The notes below the pieces were generated by a model, which made no database searches, had not been told where the DNA came from, and worked only from the letters and a program-made list of their open reading frames with translations. Below are positions 1 through 10,928 of a stretch of 64,000 nucleotides of DNA, piece after piece. Positions within the stretch are counted from its first letter, which is position 1, and every line of letters starts with the position of its first letter. The position numbers and the translations under genes are program-made. This stretch comes from Mytilinidion resinicola (taxonomy: Eukaryota > Ascomycota > Dothideomycetes > Mytilinidiales > Mytilinidiaceae), in assembly GCF_010093595.1 (NCBI RefSeq), contig NW_022985438.1, positions 2,600,786-2,664,785 on the forward strand, read 5' to 3'.

Positions 1-2
1 CC

Positions 3-1589
3 TCCACGAGAGGCGCTGAGGAAGAGCTCAGTGCTTCCCAGGTGCCCACATCGAAACCCGAAGCCTTCTCTTGTTTTATCTACTACTCTCAGAAACCCGG
101 CAAGTGGGCTAAGAAGCACTTCACATTGCGATCAGACGGTCAAATCCTGCTTGCAAAGAATGACGCCGGCAAGGACTCTAGTAGTGTTTGTCATTTGTCC
201 GATTTCGACATATACACTCCGACTGTCAAAAAGGTGTCAAAAGTCAGGCCGCCGAAGAAGATCTGTTATGCTGTAAAGAGCCAGCAGAAGACAGCAATGT
301 TCTTGGATGAAACGAGCTTTGTCCATTTCTTCTGCACGGCAGACAAGGCGGTTGCGAATGCTTTCTACAAAGCAATCCAGGGATGGAGGAGCTGGTACCT
401 GGTAAATGTCATGGGCGAGGGGCAAAAGAAAGCCAAGACGGCAGAAGGTGCCACTGGAGGTGGGCTTCTACCAAGCTTTGGATTCTTGGGCGGCAGTCCG
501 AAGGACGAGAAGATGGCCTCTCATTCTAGAGGGTTCTCCGTCGACTCGCATTACCAATTAGGCTCATTCAAGCCACTTCTCGATCTCAGTATGTTTGAAA
601 AGGAGGAAAAGAAAGACAACAACAACGTTGCAGATGATTGGCGATTGCCTATGGACACAAAGGCGATACACTCTCGCAAAATGTCCACGCGCGTAAGAGA
701 ACCACCACCACCTTCTGGACATGCCACCAAATACAGCCAGAACTCAAACCGCCTCAACTCCTTAGCACAAAGTACATCATCATCCCATCAATCGAACGGC
801 GAAGAGCCCTTTGCTGCAACAGGCCTCCTAGGGCGCCAGTACTCCCATCGGCAAAAGCTACTTCAAGAACGAGAGCAGAATACCAGTAGTAATATTGGTC
901 CTTTCACTGGCGGTTCCAACCTCATCAGTAACGTCAACTCACCGTACATGGCCAACGAACCAGGTGCCGGTCTGGGCCGGAAATCTTCCGTGCGCAGCAC
1001 ACGTCAATCTAGTGACCTGAACCGCTCAGCTTCCACACGAAACAAGCCTAAGCCACTGATAGACCTCACGCCCCAATATCGTGAGCCACCTCAGCACGCT
1101 CGCAAAGGCAAGGGATACATCCCCGATGCCAGTAACGAGCCATTAGTCTCCAGTGCCACATCACCAGACGAAGCCATCAAGATCCCGCCGTCTACAGACT
1201 GGCGTGCGCGGCCCAGCACCTCTGCAAACCATGGAAATTACGGCAGCGGCAACTATGAGCGCAGCCGCTCCCTCCGTGGTGGGCCACCAGCCGGACTAGC
1301 TGCTTATGCCGTCAACATCCACGATAACGTCCCACAGGATGAGTCGGATGCGTTCACGGGCCGTGGTCTACTTGCCAACGCTGGCTTCAGCCAAGGCGGT
1401 GTGAAGACTGGTCGCGGAGTTATGGATGGCTCAAAAGCGAAGGGCCCAATGCTCGATGTTGATGACCGCAGCAAGTTTGTGCCCGGCAGTCTACTCTCTG
1501 GCGTGGAGAAGGTGCAAGGGTCTGGCGGGCCTATCATTGACCGAGAGAAAAGACATACTGCTGATGTTGCCACTGGAGAAGGGACGTAA
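3..1589 (+). CDS. PH-domain protein, 5'-truncated by the window edge
   Basis: The reading frame is open from the first bases and ends at TAA 1587-1589; no start is visible, so this is the C-terminal part. The first 130 residues look like a pleckstrin-homology domain: a basic beta-strand region beginning KPEAFSCFIYY, a WAKKHFTLR strand, and the closing amphipathic helix AFYKAIQGWRSWYLVNV with the near-invariant Trp. Such domains bind phosphoinositides or proteins at membranes. The remaining 380 residues are Ser/Pro/Gly-rich, apparently disordered, with short blocks (GRGVMDG, DDRSKFVPGSLL) resembling conserved tails of fungal PH proteins. Fungal relatives often carry a Ras-association domain upstream of the PH domain; that part would lie outside the window, so the full architecture is inference. 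PH assignment is fairly sure; the family name is left open. Confidence 0.75.
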   Translation, partial: STRGAEEELSASQVPTSKPEAFSCFIYYSQKPGKWAKKHFTLRSDGQILLAKNDAGKDSSSVCHLSDFDIYTPTVKKVSKVRPPKKICYAVKSQQKTAMFLDETSFVHFFCTADKAVANAFYKAIQGWRSWYLVNVMGEGQKKAKTAEGATGGGLLPSFGFLGGSPKDEKMASHSRGFSVDSHYQLGSFKPLLDLSMFEKEEKKDNNNVADDWRLPMDTKAIHSRKMSTRVREPPPPSGHATKYSQNSNRLNSLAQSTSSSHQSNGEEPFAATGLLGRQYSHRQKLLQEREQNTSSNIGPFTGGSNLISNVNSPYMANEPGAGLGRKSSVRSTRQSSDLNRSASTRNKPKPLIDLTPQYREPPQHARKGKGYIPDASNEPLVSSATSPDEAIKIPPSTDWRARPSTSANHGNYGSGNYERSRSLRGGPPAGLAAYAVNIHDNVPQDESDAFTGRGLLANAGFSQGGVKTGRGVMDGSKAKGPMLDVDDRSKFVPGSLLSGVEKVQGSGGPIIDREKRHTADVATGEGT

Positions 1590-2565
1590 TCTGACAGCAT
1601 CCTAGGGAAAGCAAGCTTGGGCAAACGTGATGACTATGTGAATGGGAAACACGATGAAATGAGAATCCTACGGACGTGATACCTCCGAATTTCATAGGGA
1701 AGGGCAGCAAATCAAGGGTCCAAAAAGTCTTCCACCTGGGGGGAAAACTGTACACCACCGAGGCTGGTGGTGGAACGAGGGGCGTCGGTATTGATTTTCA
1801 TGGGGTTTCGAATTACTCCTTCCCGCGTCTTTTCCTTGAGTCCTTTTTCCTCTCTGTTGTCGTGCATAGGATTTTCTTCGGCATTTCGACGGGGTCGAGG
1901 GTTATTTGCCTTTCGTTTTCCCCTTCTTCTCACGAGTGGCTAGTGCATTTGAGTTGCCCAGGCGGCTTTTGCCTGTTTTATTCCCCGTTCCCCCTTTTTT
2001 TTTCTTCGCCTTCATCCGACAAATCTGCCGTTTGCTTGCATCGGCCTGTGCTTCTCTTTTCGTTCTCCTGCATAGCAGGCCTGTGCCTTTATAGCACTGT
2101 TTTCATTTCGGTCACTGGAAGTGCTTTCGCATACCCATGTAGCATAGCAGTATGGTACCCAACCTGCCAATGAGACATCAAATTAACCATGCTCCCATGC
2201 ATCTGTGACAGCGACGCCTACCTGTCCCACTTATAGCACTTTCCCGTGAGCATAAGCACACAGATATATCACTGCTAGAGTGACACTTTCAGATCTAAAC
2301 ACCACTGTCAGGAGCAGCCCCGGTACCGGGACGCCAGCTGGTCAAGAGGTAGCTCAGAGATGCAAAGTAACTGACGGCCGTCGTTATAGCCGTGGTCTTC
2401 TCTCTTTCTTTAGTTAGCTGAGCAGGAACCTTCATCCTATTACTATAAGCCCTGCTTTGCTCACCCGTCTTAGCATCAGTAATATAGAAGAGGTCAAAGT
2501 GTGAATTATAAGGATTTTCGGTATGCTACTGTACTGTACTCCAACTCCAGCCGTATTCAAGCGCC
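1590..2565. other. Intergenic, convergent 3' regions
   Basis: This holds the 3' flanks of the PH-domain gene (+) and the Anr2-like gene (-). It is T-rich between about 1800 and 2100, with pyrimidine tracts. The open frame at 1676-2173 begins at GTG, is Phe/Ser/Leu-rich from the T-tracts, and looks non-coding. I see no gene. Confidence 0.6.
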
Positions 2566-4573
2566 CTAGCAGATCCTAATCCCACAACACTCCAGACTAG
2601 CCCCATGCACCTCCGCCTCCCTGCCAAAGTACGTCATCAGGAAATCCTTCGCAAACGCCTTGTCCGACTCGCTCCACGCTTCCAAGCCCATCCTCGCGAT
2701 ATCTTCGCTCGTCACCTGCAGAACCGTGTTCTCTTCTCCAGTCAGGTCCTCGTCATCCGAGCACTCGATCAAGTCGGCCAGCGTAGTTACCATGAGCGAC
2801 GTTAAGCGGTGGAAGTAGGCGATTATAGCAGTGTGTAGTCCCGTCTGGGCGAGCCCACTCGCTGTCATGGGGTCTGCACCGTTGCTCTCCATATGCATGC
2901 CGCCGGGCACGAAGTCGGAGATGTCGCCGAGGATTTCTCGGTCACCATCCGCTTCTTCCGTTAGGTAGGAGTCCTTTTCGCCGGCAGACGCCCACCACAT
3001 AAAGCCTGAGTAGGCGAGTTGAGCCCATGTCATTGGCTCAATGAGCTTGTCGTCGTAGCCCTCGTCGCTTTCGTCTTCGCTCTCGTTTTCAGAGTCGTGC
3101 GGTAATAAAGAGGTACGGTCATCCGTGTCTTCGTCTCCGTCGTCATGGTCGGATTGCACACGGTGCCGGATCTTCCATAGCTCGTGGTAAAGAAGCTTGA
3201 AGCGTCTTAGATCTCTCTGTGAAGCTTTGATCTCTGCTCCATCTGATGTCTTGATAGTCGACCATCGTTTAGTTTCCGTTGTGTTGTTCGGAGTAGGTGG
3301 TATATCGACAATGATATCGTATAGTTTTTGCTTGATTGTTAATATCTCGTCGGTCGTGCAAGCAACCCAGCCGTAAGTGTCGTCATCATCTGGGTTTTGG
3401 GTTGCTCCTGGTGCACCATGCGGGACCGACATTTTTTCTAGAAGCGGTATATCGTGTATACCTAATGTGAATAGGGAACGGAGCCTGTGAAGAGACTCCG
3501 AGCCAGGAGGAAGAAGCTCGGAAACGGATCCGGGAATACTCGAGAGAATAGAAAGGTCGTACACTAAGTATTTTGTATTAGGAACAGAACGTAGATGGGA
3601 CAAAGATGTGGCGTTCTCCATCACTTACCAAATTCGCAGGCCGGTCGGACAGGCGCGGACGTCATGAACAGAATCCGCTTCCGAAGCAGAGCAGCCCGTT
3701 GTAAAGGGAATACTAAGGGACCAAAGGTATCGATGTATTTTACAATAGACAAAGCAGGATGCCAAGGTGGTAGGGATTGCTCCGAAGGGATGACAGCAAC
3801 CAGACTCGAAAGGGCGCGGCTCCTGTTATGTGTTTTCCACGGACTTGGGTTTGAGCCGGATGATATGGTGGAAGACTTGAGGTTTTGAGTGTCCCCGTCG
3901 CCATTCGCTCCGTGCTTCTCCCAGTATGTTTCTAAGGGTTCGGTTCTGGACACATCGTCGACCAATACCCTGAGCCTTATTTAGCAGTCGCCGGAGTACT
4001 CCATGCGAAAAGAGAACGTACGCAGCTAAGTTCTGGAGAGCTTGGGCATGGAGCCAGCTCCGTCCAAGCCTTCCATAACTCAATGGCACCAAGATGCCCA
4101 CTGCAACAAGGTGTGCGTTGCGCTCCGCCTCTGAACCCGGTCCATTCACAAATGCGCTTAGGCCAGCGTACCCCTCGTGCACAAAGTATCTGCCTGTAAG
4201 TCAGTTCCAACTCATGCGCTCAGGTCTACTTCAACATACACAAGGTCCTCTTTTACAGTATGTAGGCCGGAAGGGAGGGATTTGAACTCGACGGTGCCAT
4301 CAAGGACAACTAAGTAGATCGCGTGAGCCATCCATCAAGCAACGAATTCGGAGGGCAATGAAGCTTACCATTGGCAGCCGATCGCTTCCAGGCAATTGAG
4401 TAGCTGTAAACAGACCGTCAGCGCGACTTTTGAGTATTTGGGGGAGCTGCTAGTACACACCCTACCTTCTGGTCGAACTTGATCAGAAAGAGAGCCGACA
4501 AAGGCGGCGCTGTGGTCGCGTCGGAGGGACTAGAGTCGACATCGGTCGTGCTAGCATCGCTGGTGCCAGACAT
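2566..4573 (-). CDS. Anr2/LCHN-like DENN-family protein with C-terminal DUF4484
   Basis: Six exons: 4573-4461, 4403-4369, 4309-4240, 4189-4022, 3969-3629, 3563-2566. They join in frame into 574 residues. Introns are 50-65 nt, and exon 2 is only 35 nt. The N-terminal part has the fold-defining strings of the LCHN/Anr2 (DUF2347) group: LFLIKFDQKVGYSIAWKRS, VEFKSLPSGLH, VYFVHEGYAGLSAF, LVPLSYGRLGRSW, then FGPLVFPLQRAALLRKRIL. The C-terminal part has the AYSGFMWWASAGE block typical of DUF4484. Yeast Anr2 and human DENND11/LCHN are poorly characterised DENN-related proteins thought to act in lipid or membrane traffic, so the exact role is unknown. The start ATG at 4573 is the only Met ahead of the conserved core. 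The first donor is GTGTGT, chosen because it restores KVGYSIAW. Acidic stretches around DGDEDTDD and ENESEDESDEG are probably linkers. Confidence 0.82.
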
Positions 4574-4796
4574 TGTAGAGGGTCAACATGACATGAAGGT
4601 CAGCGTATTAACTTGGCGGGATGTCGTGGTGGAAGTGGTGGAGCCTGGGTGCGCTTTGCGCCTACGTAAGGCCGGGAGCTGAGACCTAGGGTTTGTGGTC
4701 ACAGCGCTAAACGCAAAACGGAGACAAAACAGATGACTTAAGCATATTTTGACGACGGAAGCTCAAGCTTCAGTCTTTCATGTTCATTATCTACAA

Positions 4797-7700
4797 CTAC
4801 TGGAGCATAGGCTCGAGGCTCTCTCCGAGCGTTTCTTCCATCATGTTGATCCACCGAAGCGTTTCGCTTTCCACCGCTTCGTCATCATCTTCCTGCAACT
4901 CGCTGATGAAAGGCAGCATTTCCGATATCATTCCCAGCCAATCCTCCCCTAATCGCTTGGTCAAAGCCTGCTCACACTTGACAACTGCCAGCCGGGTGTG
5001 TGCCTTGTCAGAGCGCATCAGCTTAAGAAGTATGCCGTTCATCTCTTTGCGATGATCTGCGGAGTCTGCCGACACTGCCAGCTCTACGATGGATGGAATC
5101 ACGTCTTCTGTCACGACAGTGGCCGATTCAACAGTGAGTTGCTTCAGCACAGGACCCAAGACGGCACTGAAGTGCGACGGTGCTTGCCAAAACCCTAAAC
5201 TTATTGTTAGTACGGGGTGGAACCTAGGTATCCCGCAGAATTTACCATCTTGATCATGCTCGAAGCTCTTGGTAAGAGCATTTAAAACCGCCTTGACGAG
5301 TTTTACATCCAGACTGTCGAGGGTGGAGGTGTTTTGCAGTATATCAGCAACATCCTCAAGGATATAGCTGGAATAGCTGATCACGTAGGACTTCAAAGGT
5401 CAGCATGTATCTATCTTCGGATAGAGTGATAGTACCTTAAATTTGTCGAAGAACCTCTCGAGGAAAGAGTAAAGAGATATCGAGCGAAGAGCTCTGCCCT
5501 TTGTATCTTTCTTCGGAAGCCCCTTGGATGCCCACTCCACGAGCCGGGAAAAGAACGGGCGGAACGTCATGTCATTGAGCTTAGTCGTCATTTCAATAGC
5601 GGCATCCTGTACGATGGAATCCAAGTGCTCGATATCGGCGTCATCATCACCATCTTCGACCTGCGAGCTATTCGAAGTACGCCGAGTGTCAAGCGCAGTC
5701 AAGAAAATGGTGAACAAGGTCTGTGTGTTCTTGAGGATCGCAGAGTTTGGTCGTGACTTGACAGCTAATAGGAGGGCATTAAGATGTTCGCGAAGTGCCT
5801 ATCATTCATCAGCAAAGTGACAGGAGCGAGACTTGAAGTACTTACCTCGTAGCCATGCTTCACTGCATCAGCAAATGTCCGATTGATAGCCTCAAAACAC
5901 TCTTTAGCTTCAACCTGTTTTGCGACATAGCTATAGAAGTGATCCCTGCTCTCATCACAGCTCTCACCCAGATCGCATTCTGCAGATTTGTGCGACAACT
6001 CTAGCGACTTGTCCAGGTAGCTCCCGATGAACATAAACGGTAGTTTCTCAATGATGGCACAAAGAAGCGAATAGACCGCGTTATGTAGACGGGGTTTCTT
6101 TCCGTCCGCATCCATACTCTGCTCCAGGTAGGAGAAGGCTTGCGGTAGGACTGCCGGTAGGAGAGGGATGAAATCCTCTGATATGACATCCACAACTGAG
6201 GCAAGACAAATGACCGATATCTCCCGCAGCCGATCATCATTGCTTCCAAGTGATTGGACGCCGGCGACCATTTGTGCTGAGGACGCAACAGCTGCACTGT
6301 CTCTCTTACCGAATCGTTCTGATATTTGATCAATGCAAGCGACAGCACTTTGCTTTAGCACAGTGTCCTGGGAATGCTGTATAATGGTTCCGACACGAGA
6401 CAGGAATGCTAAGGCAGCCTTTACAGAGGGCTCGTCACCTTGTTTGATACTTCGCACCTTGATTTCTACTGCCTGCAGAGTCGTTAGTCTAATATCGTCG
6501 TCAGAATTCTCCAGCAAGTCTTCTGCGGTCTTGATGAGGCTGGTGATAGGTAGAAGCTCTAGAATGCTAAACAAGACACGGCTGCAGGCGGCGTAGAGTC
6601 CTTCCTCGCCCTTTAGGCGTCGAGAAAGTTGAGTAGCTCTTTCAATAGCTGGAGCAAACGTCTTTTGCAAGACAGCACTTTCAGTGCCAGGTCGCAAAAC
6701 TTGACCGACATATGCAATCAAAAGTGGGTCTTCCAGAATGCTCGCTAACGACTCCAACAAAGTCAGGAGGGTACCGTTGACCTCAGCTTGGCTTTTCTCG
6801 TTCAAGCTCAGGAGCACTTCAGAGACCGTGCGTTTAGGTTGGAGGGCATCAATAATGAGCTCAAGGTATTTGGTAGATGACTATGAACATCAGCACTGCG
6901 ACAAGGAGGTTATTGATAGTCGTGCTTACCTGTACCACCAATGCTGGCTCAAACGTTCTTAGTAGATGCGAGACGAACGATCGCGACTCTATCGCTGATC
7001 GCGAGTCGGCTTTTGCCGGATACTTGTCAAGCAGCAGAGCCATTACAGCATATAGTGATTCCTCTGCACCAAGAGTCTGTAGAAGTCGATCGAAAATCTC
7101 CGGTCTTCGGTGAAGGGGAATATGTTCGAACGCGGCGGTAAAACTCAAGAGCAGATCTGCCACTCCAATAATGAAATTCTTGTTTCGGTCTCTTAACGAT
7201 GCTGCTAGTTGCGGGACTACGCGTGTGATGGTCTCATTGACAACATAAGCGGAGTTGTCGTCGCTCTGTCGCAGCAGTGTAGATCCCATGAAAGTGAATA
7301 TAGGCATCAGAGTGTGCAGAACAAGGTGTGCCACCGGCTTCCAAGAGGCTAAGCTAGAGATTAATAGGAGGGCTGCATTTTGAACCTCTGGGCTACTGCT
7401 GTGTCGTATGCAGTCAACAAGTAGGTCGGCCCGAATAGCGGAATGATCCTCAGCGGGCTCTTGTCCATCCTAGACGCTGATTAGTCCATGCCCAACGGCA
7501 CTGGTGAAAGTGGCTTACCTTCAGGCGTTCGACAATTGACAACAAAGATCTAATGATCGGACTTTGAAGGTAGACCAAGTTTGATCCCGAATGTGATCGG
7601 AACTGGTGGAGCTCCCCTAATATGTGAAACAAGCCTCGCAAAAGCTCTGGATGTTCTTCGGGCTTAGAGGCTTCAATTAGCTCCAAGACAAAGGTGACCC

Positions 7701-10526
7701 TCCGCAAAGCTCTCCCAATATCTTTTGGATCAGGCGTGTCTTCTCGTGAAGACTCCAAGCGACTTGTTCGCCTCCTCTTTGCAGACGGAGGTTTGTCTGG
7801 CGATTGAATAGCGCTGATAGCGTTGATAGCATTCTCCAAAAGGGTCCTTAGAACATTCGACGAGAGCTTCACTGCACCTAGCAACTCCTTGGAGCTTTCC
7901 TGACGAAAAGACACAACCTCTTGCTTAGATTCGTTTTCATCTAAGGATAAGTCTAGGAGAGTTGTGGCAAGTGATGGTTTCAAATCAGACTTCAAATTAG
8001 GCCAGATAGCTTGCAGTCGTTGGAATGCGGCCTCTTGTACAGACTGGCGATGAAAATTAAGGTGGTCCGTGATGATGGTCTGGAGGAGATCAACGCCTTC
8101 TTGTTCTCGCGCAGAAATTACAGCTATATGCTGGCTATCCGCGTCGGCAGTGTCGAAAGCATCGAGATTACGGAGACTTAACAGGTAATTTTTCGATAAT
8201 GAGCACCACTCGCGAACAGCAGGAAGCAGCATGTTGATGCGAGCAGAGGCGCAAACCTTTCTGAGTCGACTCAGTAGAGAGAAAAGCTTTAGTCGAACGG
8301 ATATCCGTGCCGTCAAAACCGCGTGGCTACTCAGGAATGAAACAACGCCGCCACGGTCAGAAGTTTTCAAATCTGCGACCCCAGATTTATGTGCCGGGAG
8401 TTTTGAGTGTGAGTGGCCGTCCAATGCAGAGAAAATGACTTGAGTGATGTGGCTTGCATCTAAAATGCATTCCTCCAGCGTGGGCATCAAGACTGATGCC
8501 AAAAATTTCGAATATAGCTGTATTGGCATCCAATGAACCTGTGATGTTTTGGGACCATAAAGGGAGGAACCAGCCCATGTATTCACTTTGGATTTTTTGT
8601 GCAAAAGGGTTGCCTTGCGGTCCAAGAGAATGACACAGTCCGCAGCACTTTGACGCACTTGTTTCGATTGATCCGCAAGGGCGTAGATGATGTATGGTAC
8701 CAAGGCTTGCAGATCCATCTGTTCTGTAGCCTGGTCGAGAAGTTTCCTCACTGCCTGCAGAGCAGCGCTACGTGCAAGAATTGGATAAGGCCCACACCAC
8801 ATGCTGATGAGAAAACTCAAGAACACTGGGCTTTGAAATGCTCCCTCTTGATTCAAGATTGGCAGGTTCAGAAATTCGTCAATGCTATTGCCTTGTGGGG
8901 ATGATTGGATGAATCCACGAGCGAGAGTTTCTAGAACGCTTGTTTCCGTGCCAATGAGGAAAGTATCTCCTCGAACACGTGCTGGTAGATTCGATAGTAC
9001 CAAATCCGCCCGTGTAGTATTGTTGTCTTCTTGATCGGGCATCTCTGAGTCCTCCTCGATGGGTTTGGGTGTAGTCTCGTTTTCGAGGGGCCTCAAAACC
9101 GTCTTGAGTTTCATCTCCAGTGTCTCGATGTCAAAATTGTTCTCCTTCAATACTCTCTGAAGCTTGTTTTCCAGGGACGCTGAGTCTGCCAGACGAACAA
9201 TGAGGTCCGCAATCTGACTTCTGATTCGGAGTGCGACATCTGTAGACTCGTTGATCTCCATAGTCAACCGCAGTAAAGATTTGATAACAAGCAATGCCTG
9301 AGAGTCTTCTAGCAGGTCTGAAACGAGTATCTGTTCAACGACTCGAATTTCGCAGCTATGATGGAGATGTTTCAGTCGATCCACAGCTCCAAGGGCGCAA
9401 CCCAATGCCAAACGCTCGACACGGATTTCCCGACCGAGAGCGACAATCCGTTTTACGAGATCATCATGCTTTAGCAATCGCCTCACAACGTTGCGGGGAA
9501 ATTTTGCGCTTCGGCGCTCTTCTGCGATTACCGCCAAACATTGGAGAGTGGCGTCGGTCGTATCGGGTCTGCAGGTTGCGGATATGGCATCCAAGAGGGA
9601 GCTTAGTACTTTATCTTCCAAGTTCCCTTTGCTGACCAGAATTGTAGTGATCGCGTAGCATCCATGCATTGCATCAGGAATGTTCACAAATGTCAGACAT
9701 TTGCTGAGGGTAGGTAGGATGCGATTGATCAGATCTTCCTCTCGTTGGTGCTGTACAGATTTCCTGCCGGACCTAGCGGTGTTGAACATGGTATTGATTG
9801 CTTGTGCTGTTACCTCCGCCCAGAACTTCAAGAATATATCAGACTGGTGTTCATTCTCTAGGATTTTCAAGATATATTGTTGCAAAGCAGAGAAAACTCC
9901 AGGGTTGGTCGACGCATTATAGACAATAGTTGCTCGTGGAGGGTTTTCCAGAGAGCTCACGTAGGGTTGTAGGAAGCGGAACGTGGGGGAAGTCTTGGCC
10001 GGGAGTATGGAGAGGAGCGTAGTGAAGATGGGTATCGCGTGGAATGGGAGGAACGTGAGAATGACGATGTCCGTATTGTACTCGTGGATGCTAATTGCAA
10101 GCCGTGTTTCAGTAAAAGGATTGTCGAAAAGAGCTCAAGGTTGACATACCGGAATCGTCGTACAAGCCATTCTACGGCTTTTTGTGCTGGCTTCAAAGCT
10201 AACCTTGGGCCCACCAGGGTGAGAAATCTTTCAATAACGACGTCAAGCTCCGCATTCTCCTTCGCTGTCATTTGGGACCGGTCCTCGGTTTTGCCTTGGT
10301 CACTGAACAGGTTCTGCGAAAAGGCGACAAATCGGCTGTCGAGCATACATAGCTCGCGATATCCTTCGTGGCATACTTGGTAGATACTGTTGAAGTTTTG
10401 AGAGGCGGCGACTTTCGGTTCGTACAGCAGCGATTTCCCGTGGGCAGTCTTCTGCGCCTTCAAATCCAGCTGCTGGGTGCTCGTAGCGGCGATGGCCGCG
10501 AGCTGCTTCTGAAGTGCAGAAGTCAT
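4797..10526 (-). CDS. UTP10: U3 snoRNA-associated protein 10, SSU processome HEAT-repeat protein
   Basis: Seven exons: 10526-10150, 10090-7519, 7469-6930, 6880-5846, 5798-5436, 5390-5246, 5194-4797. They join in frame to 1809 residues, the normal size for fungal Utp10 (about 1770-1800). Introns are 45-59 nt; the fifth intron's splice sites and the TACTAACA branch point in the last intron are clear. The N-terminus (LQKQLAAIAATSTQQLDLKA) and the RRFRIHEYNTD block are typical of Utp10/HEATR1; the body is continuous helical HEAT-like repeat. The C-terminus matches the BP28 C-terminal region. Utp10 is a t-UTP/UTP-A component of the 90S pre-ribosome, needed for 18S rRNA processing and rDNA transcription in the nucleolus. 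It shares a 402-bp divergent promoter with the NRDE-2 gene. Identification is confident; individual splice sites are hand-made. Confidence 0.93.
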
Positions 10527-10928
10527 GATGAGTCCAGAAGATGGAGGTTTGGTGTGATTGTGACAGCGTCCATGGGCAAGTTTAGGTTCATGGGCGGTTC
10601 GGCGGGCAGTCCTGGGAAAGTCGCATTTGTCTCAGTCGGAATGGATTGAGGTGAAAATGCATAGCTAAAACCCGGTGCCAAGATTTTATTTAAAGTGGGT
10701 CTGGGATCCCTGCAGAAAGCGTGGACGCGACCGACCTCCAAGCTTCAACTTCCAACTCGCATCTGTGTCTACCTGTGAGCCACATCATGAAGCATTCGAC
10801 CATTCCCCGGAGACCAGAATAGACTGTAAAGGCTGGCTGCTCGGAGCTCAAACGGGGCGATCCACATCTAGTACCGAAGCTTGATCCTCAACAGAATCCA
10901 TTGGTAAAGCGCTGTCTTAGCCGTGGCT
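10527..10928. promoter_or_regulatory. Divergent promoter between UTP10 and NRDE-2
   Basis: The 402 bp between the two start codons (10526 minus, 10929 plus) must hold both promoters. I see no strong TATA box and no coding potential beyond short shadow frames. A T/A-rich tract lies near 10680-10690. Confidence 0.6.

Noticed and set aside
1676..2173. 165-codon ORF after the PH-domain gene
   Set aside because: It starts at GTG, consists of pyrimidine-tract translations and lacks any family resemblance.
4265..4285. tRNA B-box-like sequence (GAGTTCAAATCC on the minus strand)
   Set aside because: It encodes EFKSL in the conserved core of the Anr2-like protein, and no matching acceptor stem or A box is present.
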